The notes: generated by a model from the letters alone, not told the origin. A DNA stretch of 64,000 bases from Myceligenerans indicum (GCF_016742955.1 NZ_JABBYC010000004.1:62001-126000), one strand, 5' to 3'. Numbered from the stretch's first letter, positions 1-9,231 are shown. Numbers and translations: made by a program.

Positions 1-2
1 AG

Positions 3-1505
3 GCTCCCGCCGCGGTGCGCGCACCCGAGGGCGGCGTCCTCACACTCGTCTCCGACGACTCCGCCGAACTCGCCCTCCACGCCAGCCAGGCACTCTTCGA
101 CCACTCGCCCGTGGTCGTGCTCGCCGGCGCCGGCGATGCACGCGACCGCATGACCGCGGGCGCGACCGGCGAGGCGCTCGCCGCTCCCGTGCTGCTCAAC
201 GGCGGCGTCATCGACGACGCCGGACTGCTCAAGGAACTGGAGCGGCTGGGTGCCGAGTCGATCGTCGTCGTCGGTGACGAGGAGGAGGTCTCGGACGCGA
301 CCGAGCTGGCCGGAGGCCTCGACGTCGTCCGCTTCGACCCGGACGCCGTCAACGAGGCGGCGGAGGACGCCGTCGAGTCCGTGAACGGTGGCGGGAAGGG
401 TGCGTCCGTCGGAACGGGCGTCGACAGGAAGTCGTCGGCGGTCGGGGCGGAGATCACGCTTCCCGAGGCCGGGATGATCGACCCGACGAGGCTCCGGTCC
501 CTGCGTGACCAGGTCCCCGCCGTGGAGGAACCGGACCAGCTCTCGGAGGTCATGCTCCTGATCGATCCGGCGGACGGTCAGGAGGCCGCCATCGGGACCG
601 CGCGGGCCGCGGGCGCCGTCCCGCTCGTCGTCCCGGGCGGTGACCCCGGCGCGCGCAAGGACGTGATCAGCCGGCTCACCACCGCCGACCCGCTCGGCGT
701 CGTCGCCATCGGGCCCGGCTTCACCGACAGCGACCGGCTGGCGTGGCAGGTCGATGCCGCGCGTCGAGGGGTCACCTACCCGCACGGCACGCAGCGCCTG
801 GCCGGAGAGACCTACGTCGCGATCCCGTTCACCGTTCCGGCCGGGGCGGATCCCGCCGAGACCGCCGCGGCAGCCGCCGAGGCGCACGCGGTGGCGGACG
901 CCTACGGCGGCGTGCCGGTGGTCGCCGTGCGCGCGAGCGTGAAGTCGCCGGGGCCCGGCGAGGACGGCGACTACGCCGACCCGATGCCGATCGAGGACCT
1001 GACGGCGGCGGTGACCGCCCTCCGCAAGGAGGGGATCGTCGTGCTGCTCGACGTCGTCCCGGGAAACCTGCCGTTGGCTGGCCCGCTCGACAGGCTCGAG
1101 CCGCTGCTCAGCATGCCCGGGGTCGGTGTCGCGCTGCATCCCGAGTTCCGGGTGGCGGGCAACGGCGCCGAGATCGAGGGACAGGTCGCGGTCACGGAAC
1201 TGCAGGCCGTGGTGGACCGGGTGGCCGGGATCGTCGCCGAGCACGGGCTGCCCCAGACGATGGTCGTCGTCCATCAGTCGCGGGCGTCGTCCGTCGTGGA
1301 CCGGGGCGCGCTGCACCCGCGCCCGGAGGTGGCCACGGTGTTCGCGGCGGCGGGTCCGGCCCACGGCATGCCCACGGACGGTCTCGTGTGGTCCGACGTC
1401 GCCTCCGAGCTCCCGGCGCGTACCGACGCCGGCTGGGCCGGGCCGCCGGCGGGCGCCCTCCCGCCCTCGGTCCCGGTGCAGCCCCTCCTGATCACGGTCG
1501 GCTGA
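3..1505 (+). CDS. Putative cell-wall-binding-repeat-like protein, 5' end cut by window
   Basis: The reading frame is open from the first complete codon at base 3, so the gene probably begins outside the window; a GTG at 15 is the only visible start and has no ribosome binding site in view. The first 100 or so residues alternate hydrophobic strands with Ala/Gly-rich helices (VVVLAGAGDA, ALAAPVLLNGG, ESIVVVGDEEEVSDA), resembling cell-wall-binding repeat type 2 units of actinobacterial surface proteins. The remaining 390 residues look like an alpha/beta domain rich in Val, Ala and Gly with no catalytic motif I recognise. It converges on the GH20 gene with a 17-bp gap. Function is unassigned; the cell-wall link is inference from the repeat-like pattern. 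Confidence 0.6.
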   Translation, partial: APAAVRAPEGGVLTLVSDDSAELALHASQALFDHSPVVVLAGAGDARDRMTAGATGEALAAPVLLNGGVIDDAGLLKELERLGAESIVVVGDEEEVSDATELAGGLDVVRFDPDAVNEAAEDAVESVNGGGKGASVGTGVDRKSSAVGAEITLPEAGMIDPTRLRSLRDQVPAVEEPDQLSEVMLLIDPADGQEAAIGTARAAGAVPLVVPGGDPGARKDVISRLTTADPLGVVAIGPGFTDSDRLAWQVDAARRGVTYPHGTQRLAGETYVAIPFTVPAGADPAETAAAAAEAHAVADAYGGVPVVAVRASVKSPGPGEDGDYADPMPIEDLTAAVTALRKEGIVVLLDVVPGNLPLAGPLDRLEPLLSMPGVGVALHPEFRVAGNGAEIEGQVAVTELQAVVDRVAGIVAEHGLPQTMVVVHQSRASSVVDRGALHPRPEVATVFAAAGPAHGMPTDGLVWSDVASELPARTDAGWAGPPAGALPPSVPVQPLLITVG

Positions 1506-1522
1506 GGCCGCGACGGTTCCGG

Positions 1523-3214
1523 CTACCACTCCACCTGCGGTGTGGGGTGGTACGCCGCCCCGTCGCGACGCCAGGCGCCGGCCTCGACGGCGATCCGCCG
1601 CCGGAACACCTGCCAGTCCTTGCCCTCCTGCGGCGTCCACGCCGCCTCGGCCACGGCCGCGAGCCGGGGCAGCAGCATCGAGAACAAGTGGTCGCGCGTC
1701 ACCAGCGTCTCGGTCCACACGCACGCGGACACGCCGTCGACCGCCTCGGCGGGCAGCCCCTGGATCATCGCGTCCGGGTCCCACTCGTAGGAGTCACGCA
1801 GCTCGACGCAGCCCGCCCAGTCCAGGCCCAGCGGGTGCTCGGGCGTGTACTTCATGTCCAGGTAGGTGCGCGATGCCGGGGCCATGACGAACCTGCCGCC
1901 GGCCTCGGCGGCGCGCACGAACGCGTCGGCCTCCGCGCGCGTGTCCCAGTAGTGCAGGACGGTCCCGGGGTGCACGGGCGAGCCCGTGCCGGGGCCCGGG
2001 GCCGGCGTCGTCCCGGCCGGGACGGCTGCCGACCGGCCCGTCGCGGACGCCCCGGCCGCGGACGCGGTCGTGGCCGTGCCCGCCGCCGACCCGGCCGGTG
2101 TTCCCGCCGCCGCGGCGCCGACCGTGGCGGCCGCCAGGGCTGCCGCGGCCACGCCGGCGTCCCCGTGCCCTGCTCCGGCCGCCTCCTGCCAGGCCGCCGG
2201 CGTCTTCCCGGAGGCGGTCACGATCTCCTGGCACAGTTCGACGAACCCCAGGTACTCCGTGGTCTCCATCCGGTGGACCTCGTCGCCGCCGAAGTGCACC
2301 CACTCGCCGTGGGTCATCCGTGCGACGTCGCCCAGGACGTCCCGCAGGAACGGTTCCGTGGCCGGCAGATCGAGGTGGAGACGGGAGAATCCGACGTCGA
2401 TCCCCTCGTAGGTGTCGGTCGGTCGTCCGTCCGGGGTCAGCTCGCCGTAGGCGTGCGTGGCGGCGTTGACGTGGCCGGGCAGATCGATCTCGGGGACCAC
2501 GACGATCCCGCGCGCCGCCGCGTACTCCTGAAGGTCCGCGTAGTCGTCCACGCCGAGGTATCCGCCCGGGTCGCCGTTCACGGCACCGGCCGAGGACCGC
2601 GTCACGAGCTCCGGCCGGGACGGGATCTCCAGGCGCCAGCCCTGGTCGTCGGTGAGGTGCAGCCCGAGACGGTTCATCTTGTACCGCGCGATCAGGTCGA
2701 CGACGGCACGCAGGTCCGCCGGCCCGAAGAAGTGCCGGGCGATGTCGAGGGACAGCCCCCGCCACGCGTACCGCGGCTCGTCGTGCACGACGACGGTGGC
2801 CACCTCGCCGGGACGCCCGGCCGCCTGGGCGGCGTCGGCGAGCTGGCGCAGGCTCCGTAGGCCGTGGAGCAGACCGGAACGCTCGGGCGCGCCCACGACG
2901 ACGCCGTCGGGGGTCACGGACAGCGTGTACCGCTCGGGGTTCGACGACGCCTCCGGTCCGGCGGAGGGGTCGACGCGCAACTCGAGCGGCGTGCCGGCGG
3001 GTGGTCCGGCCTGCGGGGCCTCCACGAGTGTGAGGCCGGCCGGCTCGAGCAACTCGGCGGCGAGGGCGTGCAGGCCGGGACCGGCCGCGTCGTCGGTGCC
3101 CGGTACGACGTCCGGGACGATCATCCGGACCCGTTCGAGGTTCACCACGCCGGAGCCTGGTTCGATGCGGACAGGGGCTGGAGTGATCGCCGCGGCGACG
3201 TCGTTGGCCGTCAT
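1523..3214 (-). CDS. Beta-N-acetylhexosaminidase, GH20
   Basis: The 563-residue protein matches GH20 enzymes, which remove terminal GlcNAc or GalNAc from chitin oligomers and glycans using the substrate acetamido group. An N-terminal GH20b-like domain (about 10-140) precedes the TIM barrel, with HLTDDQGWRLEI at 186-197 and the catalytic Asp-Glu pair in HFGGDEVHR (D311, E312). No signal peptide is visible, so it is probably cytoplasmic and may act on recycled peptidoglycan or imported chitobiose. About 70 residues (345-415) are an Ala/Gly/Thr/Pro-rich low-complexity insert inside the barrel, after the catalytic pair and before the conserved HYWDTR segment. ATG at 3214 follows a TATGCT hexamer by 8 nt. 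The nicotinamidase gene ends 37 nt upstream on the same strand. Confidence 0.9.
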   Translation of the reverse strand: MTANDVAAAITPAPVRIEPGSGVVNLERVRMIVPDVVPGTDDAAGPGLHALAAELLEPAGLTLVEAPQAGPPAGTPLELRVDPSAGPEASSNPERYTLSVTPDGVVVGAPERSGLLHGLRSLRQLADAAQAAGRPGEVATVVVHDEPRYAWRGLSLDIARHFFGPADLRAVVDLIARYKMNRLGLHLTDDQGWRLEIPSRPELVTRSSAGAVNGDPGGYLGVDDYADLQEYAAARGIVVVPEIDLPGHVNAATHAYGELTPDGRPTDTYEGIDVGFSRLHLDLPATEPFLRDVLGDVARMTHGEWVHFGGDEVHRMETTEYLGFVELCQEIVTASGKTPAAWQEAAGAGHGDAGVAAAALAAATVGAAAAGTPAGSAAGTATTASAAGASATGRSAAVPAGTTPAPGPGTGSPVHPGTVLHYWDTRAEADAFVRAAEAGGRFVMAPASRTYLDMKYTPEHPLGLDWAGCVELRDSYEWDPDAMIQGLPAEAVDGVSACVWTETLVTRDHLFSMLLPRLAAVAEAAWTPQEGKDWQVFRRRIAVEAGAWRRDGAAYHPTPQVEW

Positions 3215-3222
3215 AGGCGGCG

Positions 3223-3228
3223 AGCATA
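3223..3228 (-). promoter_or_regulatory. Candidate -10 of GH20 gene
   Basis: TATGCT on the minus strand lies 8 nt before the ATG at 3214 and no Shine-Dalgarno sequence is present, suggesting a leaderless or near-leaderless transcript. Confidence 0.4.
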
Positions 3229-3251
3229 GCGCCGAATACTGGAAGCAGTCT

Positions 3252-3869
3252 TTACAAATCCGCGGTCGACAACAGCACCACGCCCGCGTCCCGCATCTCC
3301 GCCCGCGCCTGCTCGCCCTGCCCGGCCGACACCGGTGCCGTGAGGTCGGTGATCACGCGCGTCGCCAGGCCGTTGCGGCGCGCGTCCAGCGCCGTGTGCT
3401 TCACGCAGTGCGACTCGGCCAGGCCCACCACGTCGATCGCGCCGATACCCGCGTCGGTCAGGATGGTCTCGAGCGAGCGCCCGGCGTCGTCGACGCCGTC
3501 GAAGCCGGAGTAGCCGTGGCCGTACTGGCCCTTCTTCACGGAGGCATCGGCGTCGATGTCGGCGAGTGCGGGGTGGAGCATCGCGCTCGGCGTGTCCGCG
3601 ACCCCGTGCGTCGGCCACGAGTCGACGAAGTCCGGCGCGTCGCTGAAGTGCTCGCCCGGGTCGATGTGCCAGTCCTGGGTCGTCAGAATGACGTCGTAGC
3701 GGTCGCGATGCTCCTTGATGTAGGTGGCCACGCGGTCCGCCACGGCGTTGCCGCCCTCGACGCCGAGCTCGCCGCCCTCGCAGAACGTGGGCTGCACGTC
3801 CACCACGACGAGCGCCCGCCTGGGCCTGCTTGTCACGAAGCGGCTGGTCTGGGGCCGAATGTCGTCCAT
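3252..3869 (-). CDS. pncA: Nicotinamidase/isochorismatase-family amidohydrolase
   Basis: This 205-residue protein has the cysteine-hydrolase triad of PncA-type enzymes: Asp24 in VVDVQPTFCEGG, a Lys in VKKGQYGHG near residue 114, and Cys155 in AESHCVKHTALDARRNG. The DWHIDPGEHFS segment supplies the His/Asp metal-ligand pattern typical of nicotinamidases, which turn nicotinamide into nicotinate for NAD salvage. Length fits the family. The start at 3869 gives MDDIRPQTSRF; no strong ribosome binding site is visible. It lies between the O-mannosyltransferase gene and the GH20 gene, all on the minus strand. Isochorismatase-like or other amidase activity cannot be excluded, but the metal-site and CEGG motifs favour nicotinamidase. 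Confidence 0.85.
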   Translation of the reverse strand: MDDIRPQTSRFVTSRPRRALVVVDVQPTFCEGGELGVEGGNAVADRVATYIKEHRDRYDVILTTQDWHIDPGEHFSDAPDFVDSWPTHGVADTPSAMLHPALADIDADASVKKGQYGHGYSGFDGVDDAGRSLETILTDAGIGAIDVVGLAESHCVKHTALDARRNGLATRVITDLTAPVSAGQGEQARAEMRDAGVVLLSTADL

Positions 3870-3920
3870 GTACCTAGCCTGCCACCGCCGAGACCCTGTT
3901 CGGTAGCCCCGATGAGCAGG

Positions 3921-5717
3921 TCAGATCCAGCTCGGCAGCCACATCAGGCTATGCCAGTAGTCGTACGAAACCGGCATAGCGGTCCAGATCGGGTAAAAAA
4001 GCACGCTCACCCCCACGATCACCGCCGCCACAGCTCCCGTCACCCAGCCGACCGCCCGCCGCGCGGGCGGGTCGTCCTCGGTCAGGTCCAGCAGTGCCGC
4101 GACCACGTGCACGATGACCAGGATCAGGAACGGCGCGAACGCGATCGTGTAGAAGGTGAAGATGGTCCGGTCCACCCCGCCGAGGAGTTCGGCGATCGGG
4201 GAGGAGTACAAGAACCACGGCAGCCAGCCCGCCGCGACCCCGGTCAGCGGGCCGGACGCCCGCCAGTCCCGCTGCATGATCGCGAGCACCAGCGAGACGA
4301 GGAGCGCGACCGCGCCGAGCCACCAGATGATCGGGTTGCCCAGCGACGTCACGGCCGTGGCGCAGTCATGCGTCGCGCTCGCCGGGCACGGCCCCTGGCC
4401 GGGGGAGTACTTCTCCCAGAAGAACGACGTCGGCCGCGACTGCACGATCCACCCCAGCGGGTGCGCCGCGTAGTTGTGCTCGGAGTCGAGCGACGTGTGG
4501 AAGTCCCACATCTGCCGGTGGTACTGCCCGAGCGACCGTCCGGCCAGCCAGACGCCGTCGGCCTGGCCCGGCCACCACCCGGGCGCCTCGTGCCCGTTCG
4601 CGGCGGCCCAGTCGCGCATGTACGACATGCGGCTGGCGAACCAGCCGGTCCACGTGGCGACGTACACGACCACGACGGTGGGCAGCATGATCAGCAGGGT
4701 GGGCATGACGTCGGACAGGATCGCGTCCTCCCACCACCGCCGGATTCCCGCGGTACGCCGCGCCCCCAGGTCCCAGAAGACGACGAGCAGCCCGAACGCT
4801 GCCACGAACCACAGCCCGGACCACTTCACCCCGCACGCCAGCCCGAGCGAGACCGCGGCCGCGAGCCGCCACCACCGGAACCCGATCCACGGTGCGTACA
4901 GGCCCACGTCGTTCCCCGCGTCCACGAGGTGCGACACCCGTTCGGCCAGCCGCCGTCGCCCCCACTCGCGGTCCATCAGGAGGCAGCCGAACGCCACCAG
5001 CACCCAGAACATGAGGAACTGGTCCAGCAGGCCCGTGCGTGAGTGCACGATCGCCTCGCCGTCGACGGCGAACAACAGGCCCGCCAGCACCCCGAGCGTC
5101 GAGGAGGCGAACAGCCGCCGCGCGATCCGCACGATCAGCAGCACCGCGACGATGCCGATCACCGCGCTCGCGACCCGCCACTGCCACGACTCGGTCGCGC
5201 CGCCGGCCAGCCGCATCCCGAGGGCGATCATCCACTTGCCGACCGGGGGATGGACCACGTACTCGGCCTTGTCCGTCAGGTAGGAGGTGACGTCTCCCGC
5301 CTCGAACGCGGCGTTCGGGTCCTCGGGCCAGGCGGCCTCGTACCCGAGGCTCGCCAGCGACCAGCCCTCCTTGACGTAGTACGTCTCGTCGAAGACAAGC
5401 TTCGCCGGCCGCCCCAGATCCCACAGCCGCGCGACGGCCGCGACGAGGACGACGGCCAGCGTCCCGGCCCAGCCCCAGAAGCGATCCCGGAACGTCGCGC
5501 CCAGACGGAGGCGGCGGGCGCCGAGCAGATCGGTCAGCAGGCGCTCACGCGTGGTCCGGGCGTCGCCGACCGGCGCAGCGAGGAGAGCCACCTCCGCCGT
5601 CGTCCCGGGTGTGGTGCCTGCGGGCGGGGCGTGGGCGGACGGGGTGTCGGTGGGCGGGGCGTCGGTCGTCTCGGCGGGAACGTCCTGCGGATCCCTGTTC
5701 ACGTTGTGCTGGGGCAC
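3921..5717 (-). CDS. Polyprenyl-phosphate-mannose--protein mannosyltransferase (PMT)
   Basis: This is a multi-pass membrane GT39 enzyme that transfers mannose from polyprenyl-phosphate-mannose to Ser/Thr of exported proteins. Signature segments are FDETYYVKEGWSLA (the catalytic Asp-Glu of the first outer loop), VVHPPVGKWMIALGM, and AAHPLGWIVQSRPTSFFW, followed by a C-terminal group of membrane helices. The first 45 residues are a Pro/Thr-rich cytoplasmic tail. GTG at 5717 is chosen because a TATGCT hexamer ends exactly 6 nt before it, and the frame further upstream lies inside rsmI on the other strand. It gives 598 residues, normal for actinobacterial PMTs. It is divergent from rsmI, a common actinobacterial arrangement. 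The GT2-GtrA protein at 32.4 kb probably supplies its lipid donor. Confidence 0.92.
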   Translation of the reverse strand: MPQHNVNRDPQDVPAETTDAPPTDTPSAHAPPAGTTPGTTAEVALLAAPVGDARTTRERLLTDLLGARRLRLGATFRDRFWGWAGTLAVVLVAAVARLWDLGRPAKLVFDETYYVKEGWSLASLGYEAAWPEDPNAAFEAGDVTSYLTDKAEYVVHPPVGKWMIALGMRLAGGATESWQWRVASAVIGIVAVLLIVRIARRLFASSTLGVLAGLLFAVDGEAIVHSRTGLLDQFLMFWVLVAFGCLLMDREWGRRRLAERVSHLVDAGNDVGLYAPWIGFRWWRLAAAVSLGLACGVKWSGLWFVAAFGLLVVFWDLGARRTAGIRRWWEDAILSDVMPTLLIMLPTVVVVYVATWTGWFASRMSYMRDWAAANGHEAPGWWPGQADGVWLAGRSLGQYHRQMWDFHTSLDSEHNYAAHPLGWIVQSRPTSFFWEKYSPGQGPCPASATHDCATAVTSLGNPIIWWLGAVALLVSLVLAIMQRDWRASGPLTGVAAGWLPWFLYSSPIAELLGGVDRTIFTFYTIAFAPFLILVIVHVVAALLDLTEDDPPARRAVGWVTGAVAAVIVGVSVLFYPIWTAMPVSYDYWHSLMWLPSWI

Positions 5718-5723
5718 CGGGCC

Positions 5724-5729
5724 AGCATA
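5724..5729 (-). promoter_or_regulatory. Candidate leaderless promoter -10 of PMT gene
   Basis: TATGCT on the minus strand sits 6 nt before the GTG start. It lies in the very short gap between the divergent PMT and rsmI starts, so both promoters must overlap here. Confidence 0.5.
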
Positions 5730-5750
5730 GGGCGTGGGATCGTGGGAACC

Positions 5751-6620
5751 GTGACAACTTCGACAGGTCCGCGCGGTACGACGCCGGACGGCGGCGCTCT
5801 CGTCCTCGCGGCCACCCCGATCGGCAACTCCGACGACGCCTCCGGCCACCTGCTGCGGCTCCTGGCCGACGCCGACATCGTCGCCGCCGAGGACACCCGC
5901 CGCCTGCATGCCCTCGCCGCCCGGCTGGGAGTGACGGTCGGCGGCCGTGTCGTGAGCTACCACGAGCACAACGAGACCGCCCGCGCCGACGAGCTGCTCG
6001 ACACCGTCGCATCCGGCGGCACCGTCGCCGTGGTGACGGACGCCGGCATGCCGTCCGTGAGTGACCCCGGCTACCGGGTGGTCACGCGTGCCGTCGAGCG
6101 CGGACTGCGCGTCACGGCCGCCCCCGGGCCCTCGGCCGTGCTGACCGCGCTGGCCCTGTCCGGCCTTCCGACGGACCGTTTCACCTTCGAGGGCTTCCCG
6201 CCGCGCAAGCCGGGAGAGCGGGCCCGCAGCCTGGTCGCCCTGGCGACCGAGCCACGCACCATGGTCTTCTTCGAGGCGCCGCACCGGATCGCCGAGACGC
6301 TCGCAGCCATGGCGCAGGCCTTCGGCGACGACCGGCACGGGGCGGTCTGCCGGGAGCTCACCAAGACCTATGAGGAGGTGCTGCGTGGCGGACTGGGCGA
6401 ACTCGCCGCGCGAGCCTCGGAGGAGCACCTGCGCGGCGAGATCTGCGTGGTGGTGGCGGGGGCGCCGCCCGCGCCCCCCGCGAGCGTGGACGACGTCGTC
6501 GGCGAGGTCCTGGACCGGGTGGCGGGCGGTGAGCGGCTCAAGACGGTGGTGGCGGAGGTCGCCGAGGCGGCCGGGGTGCCGAAGCGCGAGCTGTACGCCG
6601 CGGCCCTGGACGCGCGGTGA
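5751..6620 (+). CDS. rsmI: 16S rRNA (cytidine1402-2'-O)-methyltransferase
   Basis: RsmI methylates the ribose of C1402 in the decoding centre of 16S rRNA, using SAM. The tetrapyrrole-methylase fold is plain: LAATPIGNSDD near residue 20, EDTRRLHALAARLG, VSYHEHNE, VTDAGMPSVSDPGYRVV, and PRTMVFFEAPHRIAETL. The C-terminal helical tail with ERLKTVVAEVAEAAG is typical. GTG at 5751 gives 289 residues; an in-frame GTG at 5742 would add three residues and is an equally good start. Neither has a strong Shine-Dalgarno sequence. It is divergent from the PMT gene with only 24-33 bp between start codons. Confidence 0.93.
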   Translation: MTTSTGPRGTTPDGGALVLAATPIGNSDDASGHLLRLLADADIVAAEDTRRLHALAARLGVTVGGRVVSYHEHNETARADELLDTVASGGTVAVVTDAGMPSVSDPGYRVVTRAVERGLRVTAAPGPSAVLTALALSGLPTDRFTFEGFPPRKPGERARSLVALATEPRTMVFFEAPHRIAETLAAMAQAFGDDRHGAVCRELTKTYEEVLRGGLGELAARASEEHLRGEICVVVAGAPPAPPASVDDVVGEVLDRVAGGERLKTVVAEVAEAAGVPKRELYAAALDAR

Positions 6621-6704
6621 GCCTCCGGGTGCGCCGGTGGGCGCCGCGGTGGTTCTCGGCACCTGCTGCGGCGATGGTCTGCAAAGGCCGCTTGACCAGC
6701 TAGG

Positions 6705-6723
6705 TCGCGCGTTTTTTGCGCGA
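6705..6723. terminator. Small stem-loop with T-rich loop after rsmI
   Basis: TCGCGC and GCGCGA form a perfect 6-bp stem around the 7-nt loop GTTTTTT. The poly-T is in the loop rather than after the stem, so this is not a canonical intrinsic terminator; it may terminate rsmI or act as a regulatory site before the next gene. Confidence 0.35.
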
Positions 6724-6808
6724 TACCGGTCAGTCCTTGTGAAGTATGGGTGAAGTTTTATCACAGCCATACGTAGGTAATCCACGCGTACCGTCCTAGC
6801 GTCGGACC

Positions 6809-7162
6809 ATGGATGGTCACCCCGGATATTCCCTGGCAGCAGCGGGCTTCTCCTACGAATCCCCCTACGCGCGCCCGGGCTCGCTGGACGAGCTCGCCGG
6901 GCCGGCGTCGGGCACCGTCAAGGCCGGGTCCCACATCACGGGGACCAGATTCATGTCGTTCGACGTCGAGGACGAGTCCCAGCTCTGGGACCTGTACTCC
7001 GTCACCGTGCGCGACGGCACCGTCCGCGATCAGCGGGAGTTGCTGAACAAGGAGGTCCTCGTCCGGATGTGGCCGGTGCTCAACCTGCCCCAGGAGTGCC
7101 GGCAGGAGTGGGAGTCCCACTTCGCCGAGCTGCGGGTGCGGACGCGGTGGTCGTTCCTCTGA
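6809..7162 (+). CDS. Hypothetical protein, 117 aa
   Basis: I do not recognise this family. The 117-residue product is acidic in its middle and mixed alpha/beta in appearance, with no signal peptide or membrane segment (MDGHPGYSLAAAGFSYESPY at the N-terminus; FMSFDVEDESQLWDLYSVTV and LRVRTRWSFL further on). GC-rich third positions agree with real coding. The 60 bp ahead of the ATG are strikingly AT-rich for this genome and include TAGCGT about 11 nt before the start, compatible with a leaderless promoter. It stands alone between rsmI and metG. Confidence 0.6.
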   Translation: MDGHPGYSLAAAGFSYESPYARPGSLDELAGPASGTVKAGSHITGTRFMSFDVEDESQLWDLYSVTVRDGTVRDQRELLNKEVLVRMWPVLNLPQECRQEWESHFAELRVRTRWSFL

Positions 7163-7475
7163 GGGTGTGCGGCCGGGCCGTGGCGCTCGCCAGATATGGA
7201 ACAACACCTCCGGGCGCGTAGGACTTGTACGTGCTCCCCCCGGCGGAGCAGTGACCGGTGAGCGACCTCGCTCACTGTTGCCCTGATGCTGGTGCCCGAT
7301 CCGTGACGCGCAGCAACGATGCCGTGGTCTCGTGTGCCCGGCAGGCATTGACCTGTCATGTCTTCGTGGGCGCCGTCCCGCCTGTGGAAAACCGGCGGGG
7401 TCCGGGCGGCGCAGGCCATAGGATGGGCGAGGCCGATTCCGGCTGTCCCGCCTGAACGAATTGGAGCTTCCAGCG
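7163..7475. other. Intergenic leader before metG
   Basis: No credible gene is present. It holds a perfect 7-bp stem with a 4-nt loop (GTGAGCG and CGCTCAC, 7258-7275), a TTGACC hexamer near 7349 without a matching -10, and TAGGAT at 7419-7424, a plausible metG -10 giving a leader of about 45 nt. GGAG at 7463-7466 is the metG ribosome binding site. No T-box specifier or SAM-riboswitch core was recognised. Confidence 0.5.
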
Positions 7476-9194
7476 ATGGCTCGCCACCTTGTGACCAGTG
7501 CGCTTCCGTACATCAACGGCGTCAAGCATCTGGGGAACATGGTCGGCTCGATGCTCCCGGCGGACGTGTACTCCCGGTACCTCCGCCAGCGCGGCCATGA
7601 CGTCCTGTACATCTGCGCCACCGACGAGCACGGCACGCCCGCCGAGCTGGCCGCGGCCAAGGCCGGCATGCCGGTCGCGGAGTTCTGCGCCCAGGCGCAC
7701 GACACGCAGAAGGCCATCTACGAGGGCTTCAACCTGCAGTTCGACTACTTCGGCCGCAGCTCGTCCGCGCAGAACGCGGAGATCACCCAGCACTTCGCCC
7801 GCAAGCTGCACGAGAACGGGTTCATCGAGGAGCGGGCCATCCGCCAGGTGTACTCGCCGGAGGACGGTCGCTTCCTGCCGGACCGCTACGTCGAGGGCAC
7901 CTGCCCCCACTGCGGCTACGACAAGGCACGCGGCGACCAGTGCGAGAACTGCACGCGCGTCCTGGACCCGACGGACCTGATCAACCCGCGTTCGGCGATC
8001 AGCGGCTCCACGGACCTGGAGATCCGCGAGACCACGCACCTCTTCCTCCTGCAGTCGAAGCTTCAGGGCGAGGTCGAGGCGTGGCTGGACGAGCACAGCA
8101 AGGAGTGGCCGCTGCTGTCGACATCGATCGCCCGCAAGTGGCTCGCCGAGGGCCTGCAGGACCGTGCGATCACGCGCGACCTGGACTGGGGTGTCCCCGT
8201 CCCGGCCGACACCTGGCCCGAGCTGGCGGCCGACGGCAAGGTCTTCTACGTCTGGTTCGACGCCCCGATCGAGTACATCGGCGCCACCAAGGAGTGGTCC
8301 GACGCCGCGGCCGACGGCGAGACCCGGGACTGGAAGTCCTGGTGGTACGAGGCCGACGATGTGCGCTACACGCAGTTCATGGCCAAGGACAACGTCCCAT
8401 TCCACACGGTGATGTTCCCCGCCACCCAGCTCGGTGTGCGCGAGCCGTGGACCATGACGGACTACGTCAAGGGCTTCTCGTGGCTCACGTACTACGGCGG
8501 CAAGTTCTCCACGTCGCAGCAGCGCGGCATCTTCACCGACGCCGCACTGGAGATCCTGCCCAGTGACTACTGGCGGTACTTCCTGATCGCCAACGCGCCC
8601 GAGTCCGACGACTCCTCGTTCACGTGGGAGCACTTCGCCTCCACGGTCAACAAGGACCTGGCCGACACCCTCGGCAACTTCGTCAACCGCGTGCTGACGT
8701 TCTCGGTCAAGAAGTTCGGTGACACGGTCCCGGCCGGCGGCACCCCGGGCGAGGCCGAGGAGAAGCTCGGCGCCGAGGTCGTCAGGCTGCTCGCCGAGCT
8801 CGAGGAGCACATGGAGGCGCTCGAATACCGCAAGGCGGCCTCCGCTCTTCGTGCGCTGTGGTCGGCCGGCAACGCGTACCTGGTCGAGAAGGAGCCCTGG
8901 AAGCAGGTCAAGACCGACCCGGACGCGGCGGCACTCTCGCTGCGGACGGCGATGAACCTGATCCGTCTCTACGCGGTGGTGTCCGAGCCGTTCGTCCCCA
9001 CCACGGCGGCGGCTCTGCGCGGCGTGTTCGGTGTCGAGGACGGGGCCACCTGGGTCACTCCCGAGCGGGCACGCGCGCTCGACGCGGTTCCGGCCGGCGT
9101 CTCCGTGACCGTCCCGCCCGTCCTCTTCGCGAAGCTGACCGACGACGACGTCGCCGCGTACGTGGAACGCTTCGGCGGCGCGGGCGCGGCCTGA
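7476..9194 (+). CDS. metG: Methionyl-tRNA synthetase
   Basis: This class I synthetase charges tRNA-Met and initiator tRNA. The HIGH-box equivalent is in [13 protein letters not shown] at the N-terminus, the [10 protein letters not shown] segment belongs to the active site, and a zinc knuckle [17 protein letters not shown] follows. The KMSKS loop appears as KFSTS ([11 protein letters not shown]), a known variant. The helical anticodon-binding domain ([16 protein letters not shown]) follows; there is no C-terminal EMAP-like domain. ATG at 7476 has GGAG 9 nt upstream and gives 572 residues; the in-frame TTG at 7461 overlaps that site and is rejected. The gene ends in a strong hairpin before tatD. 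Confidence 0.97.
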   Translation: MARHLVTSALPYINGVKHLGNMVGSMLPADVYSRYLRQRGHDVLYICATDEHGTPAELAAAKAGMPVAEFCAQAHDTQKAIYEGFNLQFDYFGRSSSAQNAEITQHFARKLHENGFIEERAIRQVYSPEDGRFLPDRYVEGTCPHCGYDKARGDQCENCTRVLDPTDLINPRSAISGSTDLEIRETTHLFLLQSKLQGEVEAWLDEHSKEWPLLSTSIARKWLAEGLQDRAITRDLDWGVPVPADTWPELAADGKVFYVWFDAPIEYIGATKEWSDAAADGETRDWKSWWYEADDVRYTQFMAKDNVPFHTVMFPATQLGVREPWTMTDYVKGFSWLTYYGGKFSTSQQRGIFTDAALEILPSDYWRYFLIANAPESDDSSFTWEHFASTVNKDLADTLGNFVNRVLTFSVKKFGDTVPAGGTPGEAEEKLGAEVVRLLAELEEHMEALEYRKAASALRALWSAGNAYLVEKEPWKQVKTDPDAAALSLRTAMNLIRLYAVVSEPFVPTTAAALRGVFGVEDGATWVTPERARALDAVPAGVSVTVPPVLFAKLTDDDVAAYVERFGGAGAA

Positions 9195-9200
9195 CCATCC

Positions 9201-9231
9201 GGTGCCGCGGCGTATGCGACGCCGCGGCACC
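9201..9231 (+). terminator. Strong hairpin terminator after metG
   Basis: A perfect 12-bp GC-rich stem (9201-9212 with 9220-9231) and 7-nt loop start 6 nt after the metG stop codon. There is no U-tract, as is usual for actinobacterial terminators. Confidence 0.75.

Noticed and set aside
2652-5042. 796-codon plus-strand frame
   Set aside because: It crosses the GH20, nicotinamidase and PMT genes in antisense and has Arg/Pro/Gly shadow composition.
5718-6785. Upstream extension of the PMT frame
   Set aside because: The extension lies wholly antisense to rsmI; a leaderless start at 5717 fits the family better.
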